64,000 nt of DNA from JBBSBL01 sp038251325 (GTDB lineage Bacteria > Actinomycetota > Thermoleophilia > Solirubrobacterales > Solirubrobacteraceae): NCBI GenBank assembly GCA_038251325.1, contig JBBSBL010000001.1, positions 90,104 to 154,103 on the forward strand. The letters run 5' to 3'. The notes beneath the pieces were generated by a model, which saw only the letters and a list, made by a program, of their open reading frames with translations, searched no databases and was not told the DNA's origin. Shown here one piece after another: positions 44,203-52,003 of the stretch. Position numbers and translations under genes: made by a program. Every line of letters starts with the position of its first letter. Within the stretch, counting starts at the first letter, position 1.

Positions 44203-45060
44203 TCATCCCCGCCGACGACGCGCGCGACGGTGGAAGCCCCGGCAACGTCGATCGTCGACGTGCGCGTGCGGCCCGAGCCCGCGGGTGAGCCGGAGCGCGA
44301 GGCCACGGAGGGTGGCGATGCCGTAGCCGTGACTCCCGTCATAGAGCGTGAGCATCGCGATCGCGACCCGCTGCGGCCCGCGGCGCAGCAGGGCGACCTG
44401 GTGGTCGACGAGCCCGACGCCCGAGCCCCATCCGCCCTTGAAGTAGAGCGCCCAGCCGTGCGGCCGGACGCGCGCGATCCCCCATCGCTGCGACGGGACG
44501 ATCGAGCGGAGCAGTCGCATCGCGGTCGACCGGTGGCGGCGCGCGACGAAACGGTCGATCGCGAGGAAGAGGCGCGTCTGGTCGTCGGCGTCGATCAGGC
44601 TGTCGCCCCACACCGCCCGCGGGGCGAACCGACGCATTCCGACCTTGCGGGCGAGGCGGCGCAAGGCGCCGTTGCCGACCATGTCGCGAACGGCCGTCGC
44701 GGCCTGGTTGTCCGAGCGGCGGATCATCCGGGCGAGCATCGCGAGCTCCCCGGGGCGCAGGGCGCGCCGGCGCACCTGCGGTCGATCGAGGTAGGCGACG
44801 AGCAGCATTGCCTTGACGACGCTGGCCGAGCGCTCGCGATGCGCGCCGCGGTGGGCGTAGAGGCGCCACCGGGTCCGCACCGCGAAGGCGATGTCACCAC
44901 GCCGATGCCGCGCGTAGCGGACCGCGGCGCGGACGTCGGGTCGCCAGCAGACCGCCGGCGTCCGGGCGGCGGTCCGCCCTGACGCACCGGCCACCGTCGT
45001 CGCGGTGGCGGCCGCGACCACGACCGCCGACACGACCACCGCTGCGCGGAGCGTCACCAC
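44203..45060 (-). CDS. secreted class A beta-lactamase-like serine hydrolase
   Basis: A 285-residue protein, GTG at 45060 behind GGAGGAG. The signal peptide AAVVVSAVVVAAATATTVAG comes first. The active site is S80-V-V-K83 in RSASVVKAMLLVAYL, the SDN motif is at 116-118 (IRRSDNQAATAV), and the third motif is KGG (ALYFKGGWGSGVG), matching penicillin-recognising serine hydrolases. There is no Glu166-like ExxLN, so a peptidoglycan or peptide-related role may be more likely than antibiotic hydrolysis. Its divergent neighbour is a paralogue. Confidence 0.8.
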   Translation of the reverse strand: MVTLRAAVVVSAVVVAAATATTVAGASGRTAARTPAVCWRPDVRAAVRYARHRRGDIAFAVRTRWRLYAHRGAHRERSASVVKAMLLVAYLDRPQVRRRALRPGELAMLARMIRRSDNQAATAVRDMVGNGALRRLARKVGMRRFAPRAVWGDSLIDADDQTRLFLAIDRFVARRHRSTAMRLLRSIVPSQRWGIARVRPHGWALYFKGGWGSGVGLVDHQVALLRRGPQRVAIAMLTLYDGSHGYGIATLRGLALRLTRGLGPHAHVDDRRCRGFHRRARRRRG

Positions 45061-45133
45061 GATCTCCTCCCGCCGGACGTCGCGACCATATAGCCCCTCG
45101 CGTCGTCGGTCCCGCGCACGGGTGGGACTCGGT

Positions 45134-45139
45134 TAGGCT
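45134..45139 (+). promoter_or_regulatory. -10-like TAGGCT upstream of second serine hydrolase
   Basis: TAGGCT lies 32 nt before the GTG at 45172, with GGAGGAG between, so this mRNA should have a short leader with a ribosome site. Confidence 0.35.
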
Positions 45140-45171
45140 CGCCGGCGCGAGCGTCGATCGGAGGAGCGGCG

Positions 45172-46527
45172 GTGCGCTGGACCTTCATGGCCGCGGGTCT
45201 CGTCGTGATGGTGGCGGCGGGCGCGGCGCCCGCGGCGGCGGCCGGACCCCCGGACGCGCCGGTGGTCTCGGCGGCGCGCTCGGTGGTGGTCTTCGGGTCC
45301 GGCACGCGATTGACGGGCTCGGCCGGCGCGCCCGGCGTCCGGGTCGACCTGGTCGCGAGTCCGTTCCCGTTCCGGACCTGGCGGCCCGCAGGGACGGTGG
45401 CGGCGGGGCCGGACGGGCGATTCGCCTTCCGGGTCCGTCCCGATCGCGCGACGCGCTACCGGGTGCTGGTTACCAGGGTGGCGAGCGCACCGGTCGGCGT
45501 GTCGGTGCGCGAGCGCGCCTCGGTGTCGGTGCGGGCACTCCCCCTCGGCCGGGTCCGGGTCGTCGTGGTCTCCCGGCACCCACGCGACCTGCGCTGGGGC
45601 GGCCGGGTCGTCGTCTGGTCGGTCGCGGCCGGCCGGGTCCGGGCCTCGGCCCGGACCCGCACACGCAATCGGCGAGCGGGGGTGACGGTACTCACCGCCA
45701 CCTTCTCGGTTCCGGCGGGCCGCGTCCGTGTCTCGGCGTGCGTCCCGTCGCTCGCGGTGGGCCCCCTGCGCCCGGCGGCGGCCGTCCGGGGCTGCCGCGG
45801 CCGCGGGTACGCGGGGGTCGGCTCGGCGCCGGCGGGGTTCCCGGCCCCGCCGGCGATCCGCGCCGTCCGGCGCTACCTGCGACACCGGGCCGGGCGGGTC
45901 GCGTTCGCCGTCGTGGACAGCGAGGGCCGGCTGAACGGGGTGCACCTGCACTGGCGGTTCGTGTCGGCGAGCGTCGTCAAGGCGATGCTGCTCGTCGCCT
46001 ATCTGCGGCGCCTCGACGCCGAGCATCGCCGCGGACTCGGCGGCTTCGCGCGTGCGGTCCTCGGACCGATGATCCACGTCTCCGACAACGGCGCGGCGAC
46101 CGCGGTGTGGCGGATCGTCGGAGACCGCGGGTTGCGCGCGGTGGCCCGGCGGGCGGGGATGAGCGACTACGGCGTGGTCGGGTCGTGGGCGAGATCGCAG
46201 ATCAGCGCCGCGGACCAGGCGCGCTTCTTCTTCGCCATGGACCGACTGGTGCCGCGTCACTTCCGCCCCTACGCCCGGCGACTGCTGTCGTCCATCGTCG
46301 GCTACGAGAGCTGGGGCGTCCCGCACGTCGCGCGGCCGCGGCACTACGCGGTCTACTTCAAGGGCGGCTGGCGCGGCACCGCGCTCGGCCAACTCGTCCA
46401 TCAGGTCGCCCGCCTCGAGCGTCCCGGCCGCACCTGCGCGATCGCCGTGCTGACGGACGGCGACCCCTCGATGGGGTACGGGATCCACACCATCGAGGGC
46501 GTCGCCCGCACCCTGCTGCGTCGATGA
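45172..46527 (+). CDS. secreted beta-lactamase-like serine hydrolase with N-terminal beta-sandwich region
   Basis: 451 residues from the GTG at 45172, after GGAGGAGCGGCG. A signal peptide (MAAGLVVMVAAGAAPAAAAG) comes first, then about 200 Val/Arg-rich residues suggesting Ig-like strands. A catalytic domain follows with SASVVKAMLLVAYL (identical over 14 residues to the divergent neighbour), VSDNGAATAVWRI, and YFKGGWRGTALGQ. The two proteins are clearly paralogous. The extra domain may bind cell wall or a partner. It ends 8 bp before tRNA-Tyr on the opposite strand. Confidence 0.8.
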   Translation: MRWTFMAAGLVVMVAAGAAPAAAAGPPDAPVVSAARSVVVFGSGTRLTGSAGAPGVRVDLVASPFPFRTWRPAGTVAAGPDGRFAFRVRPDRATRYRVLVTRVASAPVGVSVRERASVSVRALPLGRVRVVVVSRHPRDLRWGGRVVVWSVAAGRVRASARTRTRNRRAGVTVLTATFSVPAGRVRVSACVPSLAVGPLRPAAAVRGCRGRGYAGVGSAPAGFPAPPAIRAVRRYLRHRAGRVAFAVVDSEGRLNGVHLHWRFVSASVVKAMLLVAYLRRLDAEHRRGLGGFARAVLGPMIHVSDNGAATAVWRIVGDRGLRAVARRAGMSDYGVVGSWARSQISAADQARFFFAMDRLVPRHFRPYARRLLSSIVGYESWGVPHVARPRHYAVYFKGGWRGTALGQLVHQVARLERPGRTCAIAVLTDGDPSMGYGIHTIEGVARTLLRR

Positions 46528-46535
46528 GGAGGCGA

Positions 46536-46617
46536 TGGGGGGAGCAGGATTCGAACCTGCGTAGGCAGAGCCAACGGGTTTACAGCCCGTCTCCTTTAAC
46601 CACTCGGACATCCCCCC
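46536..46617 (-). tRNA. tRNA-Tyr (anticodon GTA)
   Basis: An 82-nt class II tRNA on the minus strand. Acceptor GGGGGGA pairs with TCCCCCC, the anticodon stem ACGGG/CCCGT encloses CTGTAAA (anticodon GTA), and there is a long variable arm and the T arm GCAGG-TTCGAAT-CCTGC. A at 46536 is the discriminator. CCA is not encoded. Confidence 0.95.
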
Positions 46618-46629
46618 GAGCGGGCGGGG

Positions 46630-46635
46630 ATTCTA
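46630..46635 (-). promoter_or_regulatory. -10 TAGAAT of tRNA-Tyr
   Basis: On the minus strand TAGAAT lies 12 nt before the tRNA 5' end, a suitable position for a -10 element. No strong -35 was identified. Confidence 0.45.
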
Positions 46636-46709
46636 GCGACGGTTAGGATCGGCCTGCCCGTGGTTCCGTCGCCTCGACCCCGCCGTCCGCCGGACCCGGC
46701 GGGGCGGCG

Positions 46710-48362
46710 ATGAGCGCGCCGCGCGAGGCCGCGGGCGTCGGGTCCCCGCTGTCCCAGGCGCTCGGCACCCCCGCGCTGCGCCGGCTGCAGATCGGCTGGG
46801 CGGCCGCCTCGCTTGCCTCGTGGGGCCTCATGGTCGTGTTCGGGCTCTACGCCTACCAGGTCGGGGGGACCGCCGCGGTCGGCGTCGCGGCGCTCGTGCG
46901 CATGGTCCCGGCCGGCCTCCTGGCCCCGGTCGCCGGCCTCGCCGCCGACCGCTTGTCCCGGCGCGACGTGCTCGTCGTCGCGAGCGTCGCCCGCGCGGTC
47001 CTGCTCGCGGCGATCGCGGTCGCGGCGAGCGCCGGCGCGCCGATCGGCGTCGCGATCGCCCTCGCCGCCACCTTCACCGCCGTGACCACCGCGATCAACC
47101 CGGCCGTGGCCTCGTTGCTCCCGGACCTCGTCGAGACGCCCGGCCAGCTCGCCGCGGCCAACGCGATCCTGCGCGGCGTCGAGCACGGCGGGTTCCTCGT
47201 CGGCTCGCTGGCCAGCGGCGTGGTCGTCGCGCTCGCCGGCACCGACGGCGCCTTCGCCGCGATCGCCGTCGCCGCGCTCGTGCCGGTCGCCGTCTGGGCC
47301 CTGATCCGCCGCGACCCGCCGCCGCCGCACCGGACCGAGCCGGTCGAGTCGACCCGCCACGAGCTGGCCCTCGGGCTGCGCACCGTGGTCGCCGACCCGC
47401 CGATGCGCATTCTCGTCGGGCTCTCCGGCACCTCGACCCTGATCGAGGGCGCGCTGGACGTGATCGTCGTCGTGACGGCGCTCTCGCTGCTCGACATGGG
47501 GGCCTCCGGGGTCGGCTGGCTCAACGCCGCCTGGGGCCTCGGCGGCCTCGCGGGCGGAGCGATCGCGCTCCACGTGCTCGGCCGCAGCCGGGTGAGCTCG
47601 GCCCTCGCCGTGGCGAGCCTGCTCATCGGCGTGCCGCTCGTCGTGCTCGGCCTGCTCCCGAGCGTACCGCTCACCGTGGTGCTGCTCACCGTCGTCGGTG
47701 CCGGCTACGTCACGGTCGAGATCTCCGGCCAGACGCTGCTCCAGCGCCTGGTCCCCGACGACATGTGCGCCCGGGTGTTCGCCGTCGTGGAGAGCTCGTT
47801 CTGGCTGACCACCGCGCTCGGGGCCATCCTCGCGGTCCCGCTCATCGACCTGCTCGGCGACCGTGGGGCGCTCGTCTTCTGCGGTGTCACGCTGCCGGCG
47901 GTCTTCCTCGCCCGCTGGCGCGCGCTGGCCCGCTTCGAGGACGCGGCCCCCGTCCCGCCAGCCGAGTTCGCGGCGCTACGCCGCATCCCGCTGTTCGCCC
48001 CGGTCCCGATGGTCGCCGTGGAGAACCTCGCGCGGAAGGTCGAGCGGGTGCCCCTCGGCATGGGCCAGACCCTGTTCCACGAGGGGGACCATGGCGATCG
48101 CTTCTACGTCGTGGCGGAGGGCGAGCTCACGGTCGTCAAGGCCGGCGTCACCGTCGACCACTCCCCCGTCGGCGACTACGTGGGCGAGATGGCACTGCTC
48201 CGCGACCAACCGCGCAACGCGACGATCACCGCGAGCCGCGAGAGCCTCCTGTTCGCGCTCGAGCGCGACGACTTCATCACCGTGGTCACCGGCCACCAGC
48301 GCTCGAGCTCCGCGGCCGAGGCGGTGATGGCCGAGCGCGCGGCGAACGTCCCGTCGCGATGA
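46710..48362 (+). CDS. MFS transporter fused to a C-terminal cyclic nucleotide-binding domain
   Basis: A 550-residue protein, ATG at 46710. Residues 1-410 are a 12-helix MFS_3/enterobactin-exporter-like transporter, with GLAADRLSRRDVLVVASVAR as motif A and FTAVTTAINPAVASLLPDLV as typical of that family. Residues 420-540 form a cNMP/CAP_ED fold: LRRIPLFAPVPMVAVENLAR, then GQTLFHEGDHGDRFYVVAEG, VGDYVGEMALLRDQPRNATI and LLFALERDDFITVVTGH. The phosphate-binding cassette (GEMALLRDQPRNATI) looks intact. Nucleotide-gated transport is likely. Confidence 0.88.
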   Translation: MSAPREAAGVGSPLSQALGTPALRRLQIGWAAASLASWGLMVVFGLYAYQVGGTAAVGVAALVRMVPAGLLAPVAGLAADRLSRRDVLVVASVARAVLLAAIAVAASAGAPIGVAIALAATFTAVTTAINPAVASLLPDLVETPGQLAAANAILRGVEHGGFLVGSLASGVVVALAGTDGAFAAIAVAALVPVAVWALIRRDPPPPHRTEPVESTRHELALGLRTVVADPPMRILVGLSGTSTLIEGALDVIVVVTALSLLDMGASGVGWLNAAWGLGGLAGGAIALHVLGRSRVSSALAVASLLIGVPLVVLGLLPSVPLTVVLLTVVGAGYVTVEISGQTLLQRLVPDDMCARVFAVVESSFWLTTALGAILAVPLIDLLGDRGALVFCGVTLPAVFLARWRALARFEDAAPVPPAEFAALRRIPLFAPVPMVAVENLARKVERVPLGMGQTLFHEGDHGDRFYVVAEGELTVVKAGVTVDHSPVGDYVGEMALLRDQPRNATITASRESLLFALERDDFITVVTGHQRSSSAAEAVMAERAANVPSR

Positions 48363-48401
48363 GTCGCGCGGCCCCGCCCGATCCCCTGGTTCAATGGCCC
48401 C

Positions 48402-48536
48402 GTGAGCGTCCGCCTCGCCGCCCTCGCCGCCGCGCTCCTCGGCCTCCTCGCGTCGGCCGCGTCTCCCGCCCTCGCCGCCGGGCGCTATGCGCGCCTCTCG
48501 GACGAGTGGACGCTCACCCGCGTCGCCACGCCGTGA
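48402..48536 (+). pseudogene. truncated secreted-protein fragment (signal peptide plus 18 residues)
   Basis: GTG at 48402 starts a signal peptide, VRLAALAAALLGLLASAASP then ALAAG, and the frame reads RYARLSDEWTLTRVATP before TGA at 48536. The ARLSDExTLTRWA-like stretch resembles the first mature residues of actinobacterial secreted L,D-transpeptidases, but everything after it is missing. The truncation point coincides with the truncated 3' end of the opposite-strand pseudogene. A natural 44-residue peptide is possible but less likely. Confidence 0.5.
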
Positions 48537-49178
48537 CACGGGGTCGCGGCACCGAGATCCACTCGACGTTGTCGCCGTTGAGGTTGTCGATCGCGCACCG
48601 CAGCGCGCCGAAGCCGTACTGGCCGGGGAAGGGCTGATCGAGCACCGGGTCGGTCGTCGTGCCGCCCTGGACCCACAGCGACGACGGCTTGGCCGCCAGC
48701 GCCGCCTCGGCGTCGGAGAGGGTGAAGGTCGTCGCGCCGTCGATGTCCGCGCCGGTGGGCCGACCCTGCGTGTCGAGGAACGGGGTCGAGACCTGCGTGA
48801 CGAGTTCGCGCGAGAACGGGGTGGTGACGATCGACAACGCCCCCGACGGCCCGGTCACCGCGCGAGAGCGATACCCCTTGCCGAGCGTGAAGCGCCAGTT
48901 CGGCAGCGCCGCGCAGCGCGGCTGGACGCGCGCCTCCACGGCGGGATCGATCGGCTCACCGGCGCGGTAGGGCGTGTCCTCCCGAGGTCGCGCAGGCTCT
49001 CCATGATGTTGTTGCGCGCGCGGTTGGCGGTGATGTCCGTGTAGGCGGGGCAGACGCGCGCGGCGAGCGTGACCAGCAGCTCGGGGCGGTCGCGGCCGCC
49101 CGCCCGGGCGGGAGCGGCGAGGAGCAGCGCCAGGAGCACGCTGAACGCGACCAGCGGCAGCGGGCGGGGTCGGAACAC
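48514..49178 (-). pseudogene. frameshifted, truncated secreted protein (SpaA/prealbumin-like group)
   Basis: The minus frame from the GTG at 49178 gives a signal peptide (PLVAFSVLLALLLAAPARAG), then VCPAYTDITANRARNNIMES. At 48981-48983 one G is missing from a G-run, shifting the frame; correcting it continues as EDTPYRAGEPIDPAVEARVQ and CAALPNWRFTLGKGYRSRAV. The rest runs FGALRCAIDNLNGDNVEWIS, then stops 12 residues later. Related actinobacterial proteins usually go on into prealbumin-like repeats, so the 3' end is lost as well. A homopolymer sequencing error could explain the frameshift but not the truncation. Confidence 0.6.
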
Positions 49179-49265
49179 GCGCGCATCCTGGGACCGCTCC
49201 CGGCGGCGCTCGTACGGCACGGCGATATCGCGCAGGTCGGGTGCGCCGGGTCTGGCGTCCCGGCG

Positions 49266-50417
49266 CTACGAGGCGTCGCGCAGGCGCTGGGCTTCGGGGA
49301 GCACCTCGAGCTTCTTCAGCGTGTGGTTCTCGATCTGGCGGATCCGCTCGCGCGTGACGTTGAAGGCCCGGCCGACCTCCTCGAGCGTGCGCGGTTGGCC
49401 GCCGGTGAGCCCGAAGCGCATCTCGATGACCTCGCGCTCGCGGCACGGGAGCGCGGCGAGCGCGCGGCGCACGTTCTCCCGCCGCAGGTTCTCCGAGGCG
49501 ATCTCGAACGGCGACTCGGCCGCCTTGTCCTCCACGAAGTCGCCGAGCTCGGACTCCTCCTCGTCGCCGACCGGCTTCTCCAGCGACACCGGCTGCTGGG
49601 CGAGGCGCATGATGTCGCGGACCTCGCGGATGGAGCAGTCGAGCTCGAGCGCGACCTCGGCGTCGGTCGGCTCGCGGCCGAGCTGCTGCACCAACTGGCG
49701 CTCGACGTGGACGACCTTGTTGAGGCGCTCGACCATGTGGACGGGGATGCGGATCGTGCGGCCCTTGTCCGCGATCGCGCGGGTCACCGCCTGCCGGATC
49801 CACCACGTCGCGTAGGTGGAGAACTTGAAGCCGCGGCGGTGGTCGAACTTCTCGACCGCGCGGATCAGGCCGAGCGAGCCCTCCTGGATGAGGTCGAGGA
49901 AGGTGAGTCCGCGGCCGAGGTAGCTCTTGGCGATCGAGACGACGAGGCGCAGGTTGGCCTCGACCATCCGCTGCTTCGCCTCCAGGTCGCCCTTCTCGAT
50001 GCGCTTCGCGAGGTCCTGCTCCTCCTGCGCGGTGAGCAGGTTCACGCGGCCGATCGAGCGCAGGTAGAGCCGCAGGGAGTCGAGACTCGGCTCGACCGTG
50101 AGGTCGATGACCGGCCGGCGCGGCAGCTCGGGGGTGGCGCCGTCGCCGTCGCCGTCGCCGGGCGCGGCGTCCTCCTTCGGCGCCGCGGGCGCGACGGGCC
50201 GCCCGTCCTCGCCCACGACGTCGATGCCCTGCTCGGCGAGGTGGGCGTCGAGGTCGCGGCGCTGCTCCTTGGCCACCTCGACCTCCTCGAGGCGGGCCGC
50301 GATCTCCGCGTGGGTGAGGAAGCCCTGCTCCAGGCCCCGGGCGACGAGGTCGCGCAGCTCCTCGAGCTCGCCGACCGGAACCTCGTCCGCCAGCAGCGTC
50401 TGCGACTGCTCGCTCAT
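49266..50417 (-). CDS. sigA: primary-type RNA polymerase sigma factor (sigma-70, SigA/HrdB-like)
   Basis: A 383-residue protein, ATG at 50417. Region 1.1-like N-terminus (LEELRDLVARGLEQGFLTHA), an acidic spacer, then region 1.2 DSLRLYLRSIGRVNLLTAQE. Region 2 reads VSIAKSYLGRGLTFLDLIQE and FKFSTYATWWIRQAVTRAIA, including the -10 recognition and melting residues. Region 3 has PVHMVERLNKVVHVERQLVQ, and region 4 ends EVGRAFNVTRERIRQIENHT then LKKL. Its -10 specificity fits the TANNNT boxes of the window. The 250-bp gap upstream contains GGTATCAAT on this strand as a possible own promoter. Confidence 0.93.
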   Translation of the reverse strand: MSEQSQTLLADEVPVGELEELRDLVARGLEQGFLTHAEIAARLEEVEVAKEQRRDLDAHLAEQGIDVVGEDGRPVAPAAPKEDAAPGDGDGDGATPELPRRPVIDLTVEPSLDSLRLYLRSIGRVNLLTAQEEQDLAKRIEKGDLEAKQRMVEANLRLVVSIAKSYLGRGLTFLDLIQEGSLGLIRAVEKFDHRRGFKFSTYATWWIRQAVTRAIADKGRTIRIPVHMVERLNKVVHVERQLVQQLGREPTDAEVALELDCSIREVRDIMRLAQQPVSLEKPVGDEEESELGDFVEDKAAESPFEIASENLRRENVRRALAALPCREREVIEMRFGLTGGQPRTLEEVGRAFNVTRERIRQIENHTLKKLEVLPEAQRLRDAS

Positions 50418-50632
50418 GCGCGTCGGCCTCGGCGATGCGTCATCCTGGGGGACCCCGTTGGGCTCCCGTGCTCCCTCGCTCCCATGTGCACCTCTCCCGG
50501 CCGTAGCGTGGCGTCTGAGCGCCAGAGGGTGGAGCCTCGTATGTCCGGAAGGTCCGGGGGCCGCCCACCCATCGGCAGGCCGAGATTGATACCACGCTCA
50601 CAAGCCGTGTGAAGCATTACGCAGACCGCCAA

Positions 50633-50638
50633 TACGCT
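50633..50638 (+). promoter_or_regulatory. -10-like TACGCT upstream of folE2
   Basis: TACGCT lies 29 nt before the ATG at 50668, with AGCGGAG between as a ribosome site. Otherwise the 50418-50632 gap between the divergent sigma factor and folE2 holds no gene that I can see. Confidence 0.35.
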
Positions 50639-50667
50639 TCTCATACCTCCCCATCAGCGGAGCCGAC

Positions 50668-51657
50668 ATGACACCGATCGAGTTCACCGCCCCCGACGTC
50701 CAGGCCGAGCTGCCGACGCTGCACGTCTCGCTCTCCCGCGTCGGCGTGACCGGCGTGGAGAAGATCGTCCGCATCCGCCAGAACGGATCCGAGCAGCTCT
50801 TCTCCGCGCGGCTCGATTGCTACGTCGATCTCGGGCCGCGCCAGAAGGGCGCCCACATGTCGCGCTTCGAGGAGGTCGTGAACGCGGCGATCGGCGAGGT
50901 CGTGCTCGGCGAGTCGGGCTTCAAGGCCGAGCGGCTCGCCGAGCGGATCGCCGAGCTCGTCCGCGGGCGCCAGGACGCGCGCCGCGCCGAGGTCACGATC
51001 GCCGCCCGCTACCCCGAGCACAAGCCGGCGCCGGAGTCCGGGATCCCCACGCAGGAGATCTACACGCTCTTCGGCTCGGCGGTGGCGGCGGAGTCCGGCA
51101 CGCGCCGCATCGTCGGCGTCGCCGCGGCGGGCATCACCGCCTGCCCGTGCGCCCAGCAGCTCGTGGCCGGCCGCGCCCGCGAGCGGCTGACCGCCGAGGG
51201 CTACGGCGAGGCGGAGATCGAGCGGATCCTCGACGCGGTCCCGGTCGCCACGCACAACCAGCGCGGGCTCGGCACCCTGCTCATCGGCTGCCCGGCCGGC
51301 TGCACGGAGGAGATCGAGGCCGCCACCCTGCTCGAGGTCGTCGAGGAGTCGATGTCCTCGGAGATCTACGAGCTGATGAAGCGGTCCGACGAGGCCGCCG
51401 TGGTCGAGAAGGCCCACCGCCGCCCGCGCTTCGTCGAGGACTGCGTGCGCGAGATGATCGGCGGGGTGATCGCGCGCTTCGGGTCCCTGGACGACGACGC
51501 CTGGGTCTCCGCCCGCCAGGAGAACCTCGAGACGATCCACCAGCACAATGTCGCGGCAGAGCGCTTCGGCCGGCTCGGCGAACTGCGCCACGAGCTTGCG
51601 ACGGGCGAGCACCCGGTGCGGGCCACGAGCCGGGAGGAGTGGCTGGAGGGGGACTGA
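50668..51657 (+). CDS. folE2: GTP cyclohydrolase, FolE2/MptA family
   Basis: A 329-residue protein, ATG at 50668. The FolE2/MptA (DUF198) fold is recognisable from LHVSLSRVGVTGVEKIVRIR, LDCYVDLGPRQKGAHMSRFE, GIPTQEIYTLFG and the active-site GVAAAGITACPCAQQLVAGR with Cys159/Cys161. ATHNQRGLGTLLIGCPAGC and the C-terminal VISARQENLETIHQHN-like stretch (VSARQENLETIHQHNV) complete the family pattern. It opens GTP to 7,8-dihydroneopterin triphosphate (FolE2) or a cyclic phosphate (MptA) for folate or pterin synthesis. Sequence alone does not separate the two. Confidence 0.9.
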   Translation: MTPIEFTAPDVQAELPTLHVSLSRVGVTGVEKIVRIRQNGSEQLFSARLDCYVDLGPRQKGAHMSRFEEVVNAAIGEVVLGESGFKAERLAERIAELVRGRQDARRAEVTIAARYPEHKPAPESGIPTQEIYTLFGSAVAAESGTRRIVGVAAAGITACPCAQQLVAGRARERLTAEGYGEAEIERILDAVPVATHNQRGLGTLLIGCPAGCTEEIEAATLLEVVEESMSSEIYELMKRSDEAAVVEKAHRRPRFVEDCVREMIGGVIARFGSLDDDAWVSARQENLETIHQHNVAAERFGRLGELRHELATGEHPVRATSREEWLEGD

Positions 51658-51797
51658 GGCGCGGGGGCGGGGCGAGCGCCGGCGGCTCGGGTCCGGACGG
51701 GTCGCGTTCTCCGCCGGCCAACGGCGGCAGGGAAGGGTTGCGTGGTTCGGCCGCAGTCGGTCTTCCACTGGCCGTGCCGGGCCATCGGAATGAAGCC

Positions 51798-51834
51798 TCC
51801 TGCCTGGGGGGCGTATAGCGCCCCCAAAGCAGGA
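51798..51834. repeat. structured hairpin repeat, copy 1
   Basis: After GAAGCC the sequence TCCTGC...GCAGGA closes an outer stem around GGGGGCG-TATAG-CGCCCCC, a 7-bp inner stem. Copy 2 at 51861 has the same flanks and outer stem but a different inner stem. The 51658-52003 gap contains only these two elements that I can identify. Confidence 0.6.
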
Positions 51835-51860
51835 CAGTTGGCCTCGGCGGGACGAAGCCT

Positions 51861-51897
51861 TCCTGCCTGAGTGTCGTGCTACGACACCAGGCCAGGA
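51861..51897. repeat. structured hairpin repeat, copy 2
   Basis: After GAAGCCT the sequence TCCTG-CCTG...CAGG-CCAGGA forms an outer stem around GTGTCG-TGCTA-CGACAC. The flanks (GAAGCC, TCCTGCCTG, CAGGAC) match copy 1, while the inner stem has changed on both sides and still pairs. It could end folE2 or pgsA transcripts, or belong to a dispersed REP-like family. Confidence 0.6.
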
Positions 51898-52003
51898 CGG
51901 CCCGGCCGGCCGGCCGATGCACGACGGTCCGGGGCACCCTTCCTTGCCGCCGTTCGCCGATCCCGACGCCCGGCCGGGAGCCGGCCCCGCCCAGCCCCCC
52001 CCG

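Noticed and set aside
44203..45060. Calling this gene an antibiotic-resistance beta-lactamase
   Set aside because: SxxK, SDN and KGG motifs occur in many penicillin-recognising enzymes, and no ExxLN motif is seen, so resistance cannot be claimed.
50668..51657. Riboswitch or PreQ1/THF control upstream of folE2
   Set aside because: The 250-bp upstream region shows no recognisable riboswitch core, only a -10-like box and a ribosome site.
51902..51915. GC-rich palindromic run CGGCCGGCCGGCCG as an origin or regulatory site
   Set aside because: Simple GC repeats of this kind arise easily in such DNA. No dnaA boxes or other context is present.
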